DNA of 10,644 nucleotides, from assembly GCA_021852325.1 (NCBI GenBank), contig JAJZNM010000032.1, positions 1 to 10,644 on the forward strand, written 5' to 3'. The notes under the pieces are model-generated. The model saw nothing but the letters and a program-made list of their open reading frames with translations, made no database searches and was not told the origin of the DNA. The stretch's first letter is position 1. Each line of letters starts with the position of its first letter. Shown here piece by piece: positions 1 through 7,200 of this stretch. Made by a program: the position numbers and the translations under genes. This stretch comes from Pseudomonadota bacterium. Its GTDB lineage: Bacteria > Pseudomonadota > Gammaproteobacteria > JAKAQQ01.

Positions 1-298
1 GCTTCAGGCGGCAGATGGCTACGGGCTTCTCATCCACCCGGCCGCGGCGGCAGGCAGGTTCGCAGGGACGGTCGCAAACGCGTCCCAGGATGCCGGGGAA
101 CACGTTGGATTCCCGGTTGAGGAGGTCGGCTTCCGTGTAACGGCCCTGTGCGATGAGACGGATGTACTCGGGAACATCGGTGTGGGCCGGACAGGCCCAT
201 TGACAGTCCACAACCCGGTGAAAGTGGTCAGGGTGAGAGATATCCGTTGGCTTCAACAACCGCTCCCGCAGCAAACGCGCGAGCCTCGCGCAACTCAC
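1..298 (-). CDS. GltD-like FAD-dependent oxidoreductase, N-terminal part (runs off the left edge)
   Basis: The first 99 codons of a protein of the glutamate synthase small-chain (GltD)-like family, which passes electrons between NAD(P)H, FAD and iron-sulfur clusters. The visible part is the N-terminal iron-sulfur domain (Fer4_20 type). It reads KPTDISHPDHFH at 16-27, then CQWACPAH with C32 and C36, VPEYIRLIAQGRY, and NVFPGILGRVCDRPCEPACRRG with C75, C79 and C83. The FAD and NAD(P) Rossmann parts lie beyond the window, so the exact substrate cannot be told. This frame has no ATG after its last upstream stop. I chose GTG at 298-296, which overlaps the stop of a short upstream reading frame (GTGA). 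A TTG a little further in is possible. No strong Shine-Dalgarno is visible. The gene diverges from hemN across about 270 bp. Family assignment is strong; the start is uncertain and may hide a frameshift. Confidence 0.82.
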   Translation of the reverse strand, partial: MSCARLARLLRERLLKPTDISHPDHFHRVVDCQWACPAHTDVPEYIRLIAQGRYTEADLLNRESNVFPGILGRVCDRPCEPACRRGRVDEKPVAICRLK

Positions 299-351
299 TG
301 CTTTGGTTCTGAGGGGCGCTCGATGGGGATATAGTACTGGTTGCCAAGCAT
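295..351 (-). other. Short out-of-frame segment, possibly the displaced N-terminus of the GltD-like protein
   Basis: An ATG-started 18-codon frame (reads MLGNQYYIPIERPSEPKQ) ends in a TGA that overlaps the GTG start of the oxidoreductase. The frame is open from about 399. YYIPIERPSEP looks like the extreme N-terminus seen before the Lys-Pro-Thr-(D/N)-Ile-(S/T)-His-Pro segment in this oxidoreductase family; that is from memory and unchecked. If so, a single-base indel near 298-310 separates the two parts. Otherwise it may be a translationally coupled leader peptide or chance. No Shine-Dalgarno precedes the ATG. Confidence 0.3.
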
Positions 352-494
352 TCTGGCAAAGCGGAAGCCCCCTGTCCGGCGCTCCTCAGGGAGACCTCGT
401 CACCCAGCCCGGCACGATGCGGGATCGAGCGCCAAGCCCGCCGGAAGGGAACGAAGAGGTGGGGTTCCAAGCGGTGCGGATAGAGGCCTGGCCC

Positions 495-508
495 TTGATC
501 CAGATCAT
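495..508 (+). promoter_or_regulatory. FNR binding site upstream of hemN
   Basis: TTGATCCAGATCAT matches the FNR consensus TTGAT-N4-ATCAA at nine of ten defined positions. Its centre (501.5) lies exactly 41.5 bp before the start site (543) implied by the -10-like hexamer at 531-536, the spacing of class II FNR-activated promoters. The fnr gene itself lies downstream of hemN. The site could also act on the divergent oxidoreductase gene, but I see no matching -10 on that side. Confidence 0.72.
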
Positions 509-530
509 GGACCAAGGCATTGAGGTCTCC

Positions 531-536
531 GAGAAT
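531..536 (+). promoter_or_regulatory. Predicted -10 element of the hemN promoter
   Basis: GAGAAT matches four of six positions of TATAAT. Taken as -12 to -7 it places transcription start near 543, giving a leader of about 28 nt before the hemN GTG. There is no good -35, as expected when FNR occupies that position. The element is weak alone; its support is the FNR-box spacing. Confidence 0.45.
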
Positions 537-570
537 GGGTCCATGCCCACATGGCGCCCAGAGGTCCCCA

Positions 571-1947
571 GTGATCGATCCCGCGCTCCTTCGCCGCTAC
601 GACGCGCCGGTGCCCCGCTACACCTCCTACCCGACCGCACGGCATTTCCAGAACGCGGTCACGGAATCCGTTTTTCGCGCAAGCATCGCGTCGAGCAACG
701 AGGATCTCATCCCCTCGGACCTGTCACTGTACGTCCATCTTCCCTTCTGTCGCAGACCCTGTTTCTATTGCGGGTGCACCCGCATCGTCACCCGGGACGC
801 GTCCCGGGCCTCCCGCTACCTCGAACAGCTCCACCAGGAGATCGCGCTCCAGGGTGCCGAGATCGACCGGGACCGCGTGGTCCGACAACTGCACCTCGGA
901 GGCGGTACGCCCACCTACTTCACGGACGCCGAACTCGCCTCCCTGATGGATGCCATCCGCAAAGCCTTCACCCTGGACGAGGGAGTGGACCGTGAGTTTG
1001 GCATCGAAGTCGATCCCCGTACCCTTGACACCGCCCGTCTCCACCACCTGCTTTCGCTCGGCTTCAACCGCGTGAGTTTCGGCATACAGGATCTCGACTT
1101 CAAGGTCCAACAGGCGATCAACCGCGTGCAGGATCCCCGATACACGCTCACGCTCGTGGAACAAGCCCAAGGCCTTGGTTTTGCATCCGTGAACGTGGAT
1201 CTCCTGTATGGCCTTCCCGGCCAGTCCCCCGAATGCTTCATGGCCACCGTTGAAGCCATCCTGGGGATTCGTCCTGGACGGATTGCGCTCTACGGTTATG
1301 CGCATCTGCCCCAGCAGTTCAGGTATCAGCGGCAAATACCAGCTTCCTCGCTGCCGGATGCCGAGGCACGCATCCGCCTCTTCCTCGGAGCCTATGAACG
1401 CTTCATGGCTGCGGGGTACCATCCGATCGGACTGGACCACTTCGCTCGCGAGGGGGACAGGCTCCTGGATGCGTTGCAGGACGGGAGCCTGCAACGCAAC
1501 TTCCAGGGTTATTCCACGCATGCCGGCCTCGACAGCTTGGCAGTTGGAATCAGTGCCATCAGTCGGATCGGGACGCTCTATGCCCAAAACACGAAAGACG
1601 AGGAAGATTACCTGACGAGTCTCCGCGCGGGCCATCTTCCCATCCGTGTGGGATACCACCTGAATCCCGACGACGTCATCCGGGCGGATGTCATTGAACG
1701 CATCATGTGCCACGAGGAGCTTGATGGTAACGCGGTTGAAAAACGGCACCGGATCTGCTTCCCCGAGTATTTTGCATCCAGCCTGGAGCGGCTTGAGGAA
1801 CTGGAACGGGATGAGCTGGTCGAACGGTCCGGCAATCGGGTGGTGCTGAGACCCCTGGGGAAGATCCTGCGCCGGATCGTCGCCGCCCGATTTGACGCTT
1901 ATCTTCAGCCTGAAAACCCGGACGGACACTACTCCCGAATGATCTGA
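571..1947 (+). CDS. hemN: Oxygen-independent coproporphyrinogen III oxidase (radical SAM)
   Basis: Converts coproporphyrinogen III to protoporphyrinogen IX without oxygen, by radical SAM chemistry, in cytosolic heme synthesis. The 458 residues match the usual length (E. coli HemN has 457). The N-terminal RYTSYPTA (16-23) is typical of HemN. The cluster motif is CRRPCFYCGC with C60, C64 and C67 as CX3CX2C plus C69, preceded by Y54-V-H-L-P. The SAM-binding glycines are in HLGGGTPT (108-115). FGIEVDPRT, RVSFGIQD and VDLLYGLPGQ follow in the expected order, so it is HemN proper and not a HemW-type heme chaperone. I chose GTG at 571 because AGAGG sits six bases upstream and the protein then starts like known HemN proteins; an in-frame ATG at 520 would add 17 unconvincing residues and lies upstream of the predicted transcription start. 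An FNR box at 495-508 suggests induction under low oxygen. fnr follows 51 bp downstream. Confidence 0.96.
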   Translation: MIDPALLRRYDAPVPRYTSYPTARHFQNAVTESVFRASIASSNEDLIPSDLSLYVHLPFCRRPCFYCGCTRIVTRDASRASRYLEQLHQEIALQGAEIDRDRVVRQLHLGGGTPTYFTDAELASLMDAIRKAFTLDEGVDREFGIEVDPRTLDTARLHHLLSLGFNRVSFGIQDLDFKVQQAINRVQDPRYTLTLVEQAQGLGFASVNVDLLYGLPGQSPECFMATVEAILGIRPGRIALYGYAHLPQQFRYQRQIPASSLPDAEARIRLFLGAYERFMAAGYHPIGLDHFAREGDRLLDALQDGSLQRNFQGYSTHAGLDSLAVGISAISRIGTLYAQNTKDEEDYLTSLRAGHLPIRVGYHLNPDDVIRADVIERIMCHEELDGNAVEKRHRICFPEYFASSLERLEELERDELVERSGNRVVLRPLGKILRRIVAARFDAYLQPENPDGHYSRMI

Positions 1948-1962
1948 AGGCAGACCCGCCCA

Positions 1963-1971
1963 TGCTACACT
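1963..1971 (+). promoter_or_regulatory. Candidate extended -10 promoter for fnr
   Basis: TGCTACACT fits the extended -10 pattern TGnTAnAnT and would start transcription about 20 nt before the fnr ATG. No convincing -35 is present at 17 bp. It would give fnr expression independent of read-through from hemN. I see no FNR box here. Confidence 0.35.
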
Positions 1972-1998
1972 GGTGCCGGTTCTGTGAGGGGAGTCGCC

Positions 1999-2739
1999 AT
2001 GTTCCATGCCGGTACCGATTTCCATCGCGAAATCCGGCAGAAATGCAGCCAGTGCTCTCTCCAGGAACTGTGTCTGCCGCGGGGGCTCCACGCATCCGAC
2101 CTCGAGCAGCTCGATACCGTCGTTTCCTGCGAGGGACCGCATCACGAGGGGGATTTCCTGTTGCGTGCGGGCGATCCGTTTCGATCGCTCTATGCCGTCC
2201 GTTCAGGCAGCTACAAAAGCTATACGATTGATCAGGATGGACGCGAACAGATCTGGGGGTTCCACCTCCCAGGCGAGATCATGGGGCTCGATGCCATCCA
2301 CCCCGAACGTCACATCTGCAATGTGGTCGCACTCGACACGGCAACTGCCTGCAACCTACCCTTCGACCAGCTCTCTGCAATCGCCAGCCGACTGCCCGGG
2401 CTCCGCTCAGGGCTGTTCAAGATCTTGAGCAAAAACCTGGCTCAACAGACCCTCCGGTCGAGAGACGAGACTGCCGAGGAGCGCCTGGCCGCGTTTCTGG
2501 TCGACCTGTCCTCGAGACTTCGGGAACGGGGGTTTTCGGAGCGCGATCTCCATCTCAGCATGCCGCGACGGGATATCGCAAGCTACCTCCATCTCACGGC
2601 CGAGACGATCAGCCGCTCACTCGCGCGTTTTCAATCCGAGGGACTTATTTCGGTCGATCACCGTGAAATCCGGTTGCTCGATCTCGCCAGGCTGACGAAA
2701 CGGGCCCGATCCGAGACTTTGGCCGGCGCAACGCCTTGA
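1999..2739 (+). CDS. fnr: FNR-family oxygen-sensing transcription regulator
   Basis: A 246-residue Crp/Fnr-family regulator closely resembling E. coli FNR (250 aa). Known FNR holds a [4Fe-4S] cluster that oxygen destroys; the intact dimer binds TTGAT-N4-ATCAA and controls anaerobic genes. All four cluster ligands appear: CSQCSLQELC gives C16, C19 and C25 (CX2CX5C), and C118 in ALDTATACNLPF matches E. coli C122. The cyclic-nucleotide-type beta roll runs about 30-140, the dimer helix 145-175, and the winged helix-turn-helix 185-230. The recognition helix reads AETISRSLARFQ with E202, S205 and R206, the residues that read the FNR half-site. I chose ATG 1999 because GAGGGGAG (1986-1993) is well placed before it; an in-frame GTG at 1984 would overlap that site. 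It lies directly after hemN, whose promoter carries an FNR box. Confidence 0.93.
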   Translation: MFHAGTDFHREIRQKCSQCSLQELCLPRGLHASDLEQLDTVVSCEGPHHEGDFLLRAGDPFRSLYAVRSGSYKSYTIDQDGREQIWGFHLPGEIMGLDAIHPERHICNVVALDTATACNLPFDQLSAIASRLPGLRSGLFKILSKNLAQQTLRSRDETAEERLAAFLVDLSSRLRERGFSERDLHLSMPRRDIASYLHLTAETISRSLARFQSEGLISVDHREIRLLDLARLTKRARSETLAGATP

Positions 2740-2776
2740 TCGGATCGGCGGAAGCATTGACGGCAATCCGCACGCC

Positions 2777-2809
2777 CTCCCGGGATCCGGAAAAACCGGA
2801 TCCCGGGAG
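2777..2809. terminator. Perfect 14-bp hairpin between fnr and the convergent RRM gene
   Basis: CTCCCGGGATCCGG, a five-base AAAAA loop, then the exact reverse complement. It begins 37 bp after the fnr stop and sits in the 180-bp convergent spacer, so it probably ends or protects transcripts from both sides. Neither strand has a U-run after the stem, so it is not a textbook intrinsic terminator; an RNA-stability or Rho-assisted role is possible. A weaker CCCC-GGT-GGGG stem lies at 2841-2851. The rest of 2740-2919 shows nothing else. Confidence 0.6.
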
Positions 2810-2919
2810 CCTCATTCAGGCAAAACCAACCCGTCCTTCACCCCGGTGGGGATCCGGCATGCGATCTGAAGTGTTCTTGAAGAAACGGGAGATCGTTGAT
2901 CGGGAGGGGGAAACCTGTC

Positions 2920-3267
2920 TTAGAAGCGGCCGCGACCTCCGGAAGGTCCGCCACTACCGGAACCACTACGCCGGCCACCTGGGCTCCATGGGGCTCCGCC
3001 ACTGCGGTTCCCATTTTCCGTCTGGGGACGGGCTTCATTCACGGTGAGATTGCGTCCATTGAAATCCTTTCCGTTGAGCGCAGTCATGGCGGCCTGAGCC
3101 TCTTGGGCGGTGCCCATTTCAACGAATCCAAAACCCTTGGATTGGCCAGTATGACGATCGGAAATGACTTGGACCGACTTGACCGTTCCGTAGGCAGCGA
3201 AAAGCTGTTCCAGCTCCGCGCTGTTGGTACGGTAGTTCAAGTTTCCAACATAAAGCTTATTGTTCAA
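2920..3267 (-). CDS. RRM-type RNA-binding protein with Gly/Arg-rich tail
   Basis: A small single-RRM protein of 115 residues, like the cold-induced Rbp proteins of cyanobacteria and their proteobacterial relatives; it probably binds RNA in the cytosol. RNP2 is LYVGNL (5-10) and RNP1 is KGFGFVEM (44-51), each with aromatic residues placed to stack on RNA. ALNGKDFNGR and LTVNEARP close the fold near 63-81. Residues 88-115 are Gly, Ser and Arg rich and end in GGRGRF, a flexible RNA-binding tail. I chose a TTG start (3267-3265) because AGGAG lies eight bases upstream and the protein then opens with NNKLYVGNL as RRM proteins do. The in-frame extension upstream to 3471 does not look like protein and would use the promoter region. 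A UUCG hairpin abuts the Shine-Dalgarno. Function beyond RNA binding is inferred. Confidence 0.92.
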   Translation of the reverse strand: MNNKLYVGNLNYRTNSAELEQLFAAYGTVKSVQVISDRHTGQSKGFGFVEMGTAQEAQAAMTALNGKDFNGRNLTVNEARPQTENGNRSGGAPWSPGGRRSGSGSGGPSGGRGRF

Positions 3268-3275
3268 GGAAAAAA

Positions 3276-3292
3276 CTCCTGAGCCGAAGCTC
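3276..3292 (-). promoter_or_regulatory. Shine-Dalgarno of the RRM gene with an abutting UUCG hairpin
   Basis: On the minus strand GAGC-UUCG-GCUC, the very stable C(UUCG)G tetraloop form, is followed with no gap by AGGAG, then TTTTTTCC and the TTG start. This could tune ribosome access or RNA stability, possibly with temperature as for other RRM genes. The sequence is clear; the regulatory role is inference. Confidence 0.45.
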
Positions 3293-3315
3293 CTAAACAG
3301 GATAGAGACCCGGGC

Positions 3316-3321
3316 ATCATA
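3316..3321 (-). promoter_or_regulatory. Candidate -10 of the RRM gene promoter
   Basis: TATGAT on the minus strand matches five of six -10 positions and lies about 48 bp before the TTG start. A perfect TTGACA lies upstream but 26 bp away, and a TTGACC 12 bp away; neither gives normal spacing. The exact promoter is therefore unsettled. Confidence 0.3.
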
Positions 3322-3333
3322 CACCAAAACCAC

Positions 3334-3365
3334 GGTCAAGACCGGGTTGTCAACCAGTTTCTGGT
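3334..3365. repeat. Cluster of three short inverted repeats in the divergent spacer
   Basis: GGTC-AA-GACC (3334-3343), GGTTG-T-CAACC (3345-3355) and ACCAG-TTT-CTGGT (3353-3365) lie back to back between the RRM gene and the secreted-protein gene. The middle one contains the minus-strand TTGACA. They could be regulator binding sites for either promoter; no known consensus is recognised. Confidence 0.4.
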
Positions 3366-3390
3366 CTGGCCGTTTTGGTCTCCTGAAGAG

Positions 3391-3396
3391 TAGAAT
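3391..3396 (+). promoter_or_regulatory. Candidate -10 for the secreted W/Y/H-rich protein gene
   Basis: TAGAAT matches five of six positions of TATAAT and lies 76 bp before the ATG. No convincing -35 is found 16-18 bp upstream, where the inverted-repeat cluster ends, so an activator may be needed. Confidence 0.3.
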
Positions 3397-3471
3397 CTGG
3401 TGGAGGCGCCCGCGATGCAAGTCCAATTCAGCACAAAGACCCGGAAAATCGGTGGGTTGGAGGCTAACCAC

Positions 3472-4200
3472 ATGACACGAAAGTATTCCCCAATCTTATT
3501 GGCCCTGACTTTCTCCCTGCTGGCCTGGTCGGCGACCCCGCCAGCTCAGGCGGGTTTTGGCCTCATGGTAGCTGGCCCACAGTTCGCATTCTCCCTCTCG
3601 GGGGGGATGAACGTCTTTTGGCTGCCGGGCTACTCGAGCTTCGCGTATTACTCGGACGGGTACTACTTTCGCTGGGTCGCCGGGCGTTGGATCTATGCCC
3701 CGGTCTACGCCGGTCCCTGGGTACCCGTCGCCCCCTGGTTCGCCCTACCCCCACTGCTCGTCTATGGCCCGCCTCCACCGATCGTTGTCTATCGGCCCTA
3801 TTTCGTCTGGTGGCGCGCCCGCATTGCACCTTGGTACCGGGAATATCACCCCCACTGGTGGCGTTCTTATCATCCTTACCTCCGTCACTACGCGATCTGG
3901 CGCCGTCGTGCCGTCCCTTATTTTCGGGCACATCCCATGGCATGGCAGCGGCCACGCATGCACCCCTACTTCAGGCCGGCGCATCCCGATTACCGGCGGA
4001 GTTTTCTCGCGACACATCCCAGGATACGCAGGCAATACGCTCAATACCGCGCTCGTTACGCGCATTTCCATGGACCGCGCAGGATGCATCCGGGGCGGCC
4101 ACCCATGAGAGGGCGCTATGGCCGACATGGCCGGGGGGGTGGACACGGGCACGGATTCGGGCACGGGCAAGGATTCGGACACCACCCGCGTGCCGGATGA
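3472..4200 (+). CDS. Secreted, basic W/Y/H/R-rich protein of unknown function
   Basis: I do not recognise a named family. The 242-residue product starts with a Sec signal peptide (MTRKYS, a hydrophobic run to about residue 20, then PPAQA|GF with cleavage after A27), so the mature protein is periplasmic or secreted. Residues 57-75 (SFAYYSDGYYFRWVAGRW) and the APVYAGPWVPV stretch resemble the aromatic segment of small exported proteins of unknown function in environmental proteobacteria. From 107 to 200 it is crowded with W, Y, R, H and P in repeats such as YHPHWWRSYHPYLRHY, with almost no acidic residues. The tail (212-242) is Gly/His/Arg, with GHGHGFGHGQGFGHH encoded by imperfect tandem repeats. 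The histidines could bind metal ions and the charge could hold nucleic acid or polysaccharide; both are guesses. ATG 3472 was chosen for its signal peptide and GGAGG eight bases upstream. No downstream operon partner. Confidence 0.8.
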   Translation: MTRKYSPILLALTFSLLAWSATPPAQAGFGLMVAGPQFAFSLSGGMNVFWLPGYSSFAYYSDGYYFRWVAGRWIYAPVYAGPWVPVAPWFALPPLLVYGPPPPIVVYRPYFVWWRARIAPWYREYHPHWWRSYHPYLRHYAIWRRRAVPYFRAHPMAWQRPRMHPYFRPAHPDYRRSFLATHPRIRRQYAQYRARYAHFHGPRRMHPGRPPMRGRYGRHGRGGGHGHGFGHGQGFGHHPRAG

Positions 4201-4220
4201 CGAATCAGTCCTTGAGTGCT

Positions 4221-4252
4221 GAGGCAGGTACGCCGCATGAGCAGGCTGCCTC
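4221..4252. terminator. Inverted repeat in the convergent spacer after the secreted-protein gene
   Basis: GAGGCAG and CTGCCTC form a 7-bp stem around an 18-base loop in the 98-bp gap between two convergent genes. No U-run follows on either strand, so terminator function is only suggested by its position. Confidence 0.3.
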
Positions 4253-4298
4253 CAGCGCGGCACGGGCGTCTCGCACCCCATCCGGATAGGCCGGCCGG

Positions 4299-7200
4299 TT
4301 ACACCACGGGAAAACCGAGCCCTTTTTTGAGGGTCTCTTGGAACTCGCCTGCTGACAACGCCGGGGAAAACAAATAACCCTGTCCATAGCGGGCTCCAGC
4401 AGCCCGGACCGCATCCAGCTGGCGGTGGTCTTCGATGCCCTCGACGACCGAACAGAGATCAAGGTCGGTGGCCAGACGCAGGATAGACTGGACGATCGTC
4501 TGGTGGCGCGGATTGTCCATGAGATCGAGGGTAAAGGACCGGTCAATCTTGAGGCTGTTGAGCGGCAGGTCATGGAGGTAACTCAGGGAAGAATACCCGG
4601 TACCAAAATCGTCCAAGGCCAGTTTGACCCCGATCCGAAGGAGCTTTTCAAACTGCAGCCACAGGCTGGGATCCTGCTCCAAAAGCACGTTCTCCGTGAT
4701 CTCGACCTGGAAATACTCGGGCGGAAAGTCGTTTTCATGAAGTGCCGTGGTCAGCAGATCCCAGAACAGGGGATCAATGAACTGCCGGTGTGACAGGTTG
4801 AAGTTGACACTGAGTTCCCGGGCCGCAGTATATTGCCGCTTCCATTGCCCCACGGTCTCACAAACCTGGCGGAGACAGGAGACTCCGATCGGGATGATGA
4901 GTCCGGTCTCCTCGGCCACCGACAGGAATACCTGCGGCGCAATTAGGTCACTTTGGGGTGGTTGCCAGCGCAAGAGCGCCTCGAATCCGATGGGTACCCC
5001 GCTTGCCAGTTCGACGATCGGCTGGTAGCGCACCTGGAACTCCTGGCGGATCAATCCGGACCGCAAGGCCGTCTCGAGCGTGAGGCGGCGCACCACCTCG
5101 TTTCGCATCTGCTGGTCGAACACTGCACAGCTTTGGCGTCCCTGGAGCTTGGTCGCGGAAAGCGCCGTATCGGCATCCCGCAGGACTTCCACGCTGCTCT
5201 GGTAGGATTCATCGCCCAATGCAATCCCCACATGGATCGAGGTATAGACTTCGCGGTCGAGGATATGGAACCGCCGGCTCATGACCGCACGAATCTGTTC
5301 GGCGATTTCACGGACCCGAGCCAGGCTCTGGAAGGACAGGAGCAGTACGGCGAACTCGGCGCTCTCGTGCCGGCTCACCACCGCATCCTTGCTGACGGAC
5401 TCCTGCAGCCTGCGTGCCACCAATACCAGAAGCTCATCCCCTGCGGCGTGCCCGAGGCTGTCATTGACGAGCTTGAAGGCATCCACCTCGATCAGGAGCA
5501 CGGCATAGGGCTTCCGGTCCGCATGGAAGTCCCGAATCGCATGCTCGAGACGCTCACTGAAATGCACGCGATTCGGCAACTCCGTGAGCGGATCGTGGCG
5601 GGCCTGATGCAGGAGCCGATTCTCGACCACCTTGCGTTCCGTGATGTCGACGAGGGTGCCCATGATGACGAGATGGGTGGCGCCTTCGAGTTTTTGCATG
5701 CTGACCAGCGCGATCTTGCGGGTCCGGTGATCCCGGTGCAGGAATGTCCACTCGCTGGAATCCAGATCCACGAGGCCGAGCAGGAGATTGGAAAAGCGTT
5801 CGTCAGCCCAGGCGAGCTGCTCGCCGGCCACGATCTCGCGATAATGGCGGCCGACAAGTTCTTCAGGCGTAAATCCCAGCATGTTTGCGAACGCCTGGTT
5901 CACATAAGTGTAACTGCCGCCTTCATTAATGAATACGCCGACATGGCTGGTTTCGACGAGGCTCCGGTAACGGCGTTCCGACTGCAACAGGGCTTCCTCG
6001 GTGCGTTTACGCTCCCCGACATCAACCAGCGAGCCTTCATAAAACGCGAGCGTTCCATTCTGATGCCTCACCGCTCGGGCACTGACTTCCACGATCAGCG
6101 GTTTCCCATCCCGCCGTCGCAGACGCAGCTCAAGCCCGGACACGTGCCCTTCCTGGTCGAGTCGGTCGTTCAACGCCTGCCGGTCCGAGGGATCCTGAAA
6201 CAGGTTCGCGACATGCTGGACATTTTCGATGAGCGCTGACGCGCTTTCATATCCCAGCATATCGGCCAACGCCTGATTGGCGGTCCGGAAACGGCCTTCC
6301 GGCGTGCTTTGGTAAATCCCGATCAGCGAATTTTCAAAGATGGCTTGGTAATCGCGCTGCATGCGGCTGAGCGCGCGGGCGGTTTTGCGCTCTTCCGTGA
6401 GGTCGCGAATCGTGCCCGTGCTTGCGAGCTGGCCATTGAAGTAAATGGGTCCGGAGCGAACGGACGCAAGCACGCGCGACACCCCATCCTTCTTGCAGAG
6501 GCTGATCTCATAGGTCGTGGTCTCCCAGTGGCCAGCCTGACGTTCCCGCCAGATGGCCTCCATGCGTGCATGGTCTTCCTGGGCGATGAAATGGAGAAAA
6601 GAAACCCCTTCCATTTCCTCGCGGGTATAACCGAGCATGTCTGCATATGTTTGATTGACATAGAGGTAGCGACCCTCATGGGTGACGAACACGCCGTCCT
6701 GGCTGTGTTCCACGAGAACCTGGTAACGCTCGCGGAGCGTGGCCAGCTCCTGCTCTTGCCCGATGTGCGAACTCAGGTCCAGAAACCGGACTTCAACATG
6801 GGGTTCGGAGGAGGTTCCGGCTGCGGGGAGCGGCAGGCTCGAGGCCACGACCTCACGATGCCGGCCTGACAGGTCGACAAACAGGAGACCGACCGGACCA
6901 TAGGGCGCCCGGCGGATCAGTGCCGATGCCTGCTCGGAGTCGACCCCTTCGCCCGCAAACCAGGGGATTTCACACTCCGAGAGCCAGTCCGCCAGTTCGG
7001 CCGGTGTGCCCGCATTGAACAGGTCGATGAACGCCTGGTTCGACTGCACGAGATGCCCGGACCGGGTCACCTCGCACCTCGGGGGCAGGCCTTCTGGAGC
7101 CGGTGTCCAGGATGCGGATACGTTTGGGGCAGGTGTCTTGGAGACCAAATGCACGAGCAATGCGGCATCCCGGCCGAAGATCAGGCGCTCAGGATCAGCA

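Noticed and set aside
228..515. Minus-strand frames upstream of the GltD-like gene as a separate gene
   Set aside because: The products have no recognisable motif and would overlap both the oxidoreductase start and the FNR site; only the short YYIPIERP segment seemed worth noting.
303..995. A 230-codon plus-strand frame overlapping the hemN start
   Set aside because: It is Pro/Arg-rich out-of-frame translation of hemN and would span the FNR box and promoter.
724..2145. A 473-codon open frame on the minus strand across hemN
   Set aside because: It is antisense to a certain hemN and the start of fnr, shows no recognisable motif, and long antisense frames are expected in GC-rich coding DNA.
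3268..3471. N-terminal extension of the RRM protein to an upstream start near 3471
   Set aside because: The extra residues look non-coding, and AGGAG eight bases before the TTG at 3267 fixes a start that fits the RRM family.
4205..4298. Possible extension of the EAL protein by frameshift into the downstream spacer
   Set aside because: The EAL protein already ends naturally soon after QGYLFSPAL, and the spacer frame shows no known C-terminal motif.
4953..6239. A 428-codon plus-strand open frame inside the PAS-GGDEF-EAL gene
   Set aside because: It mirrors the codon structure of the real gene on the other strand and has no domain signature.
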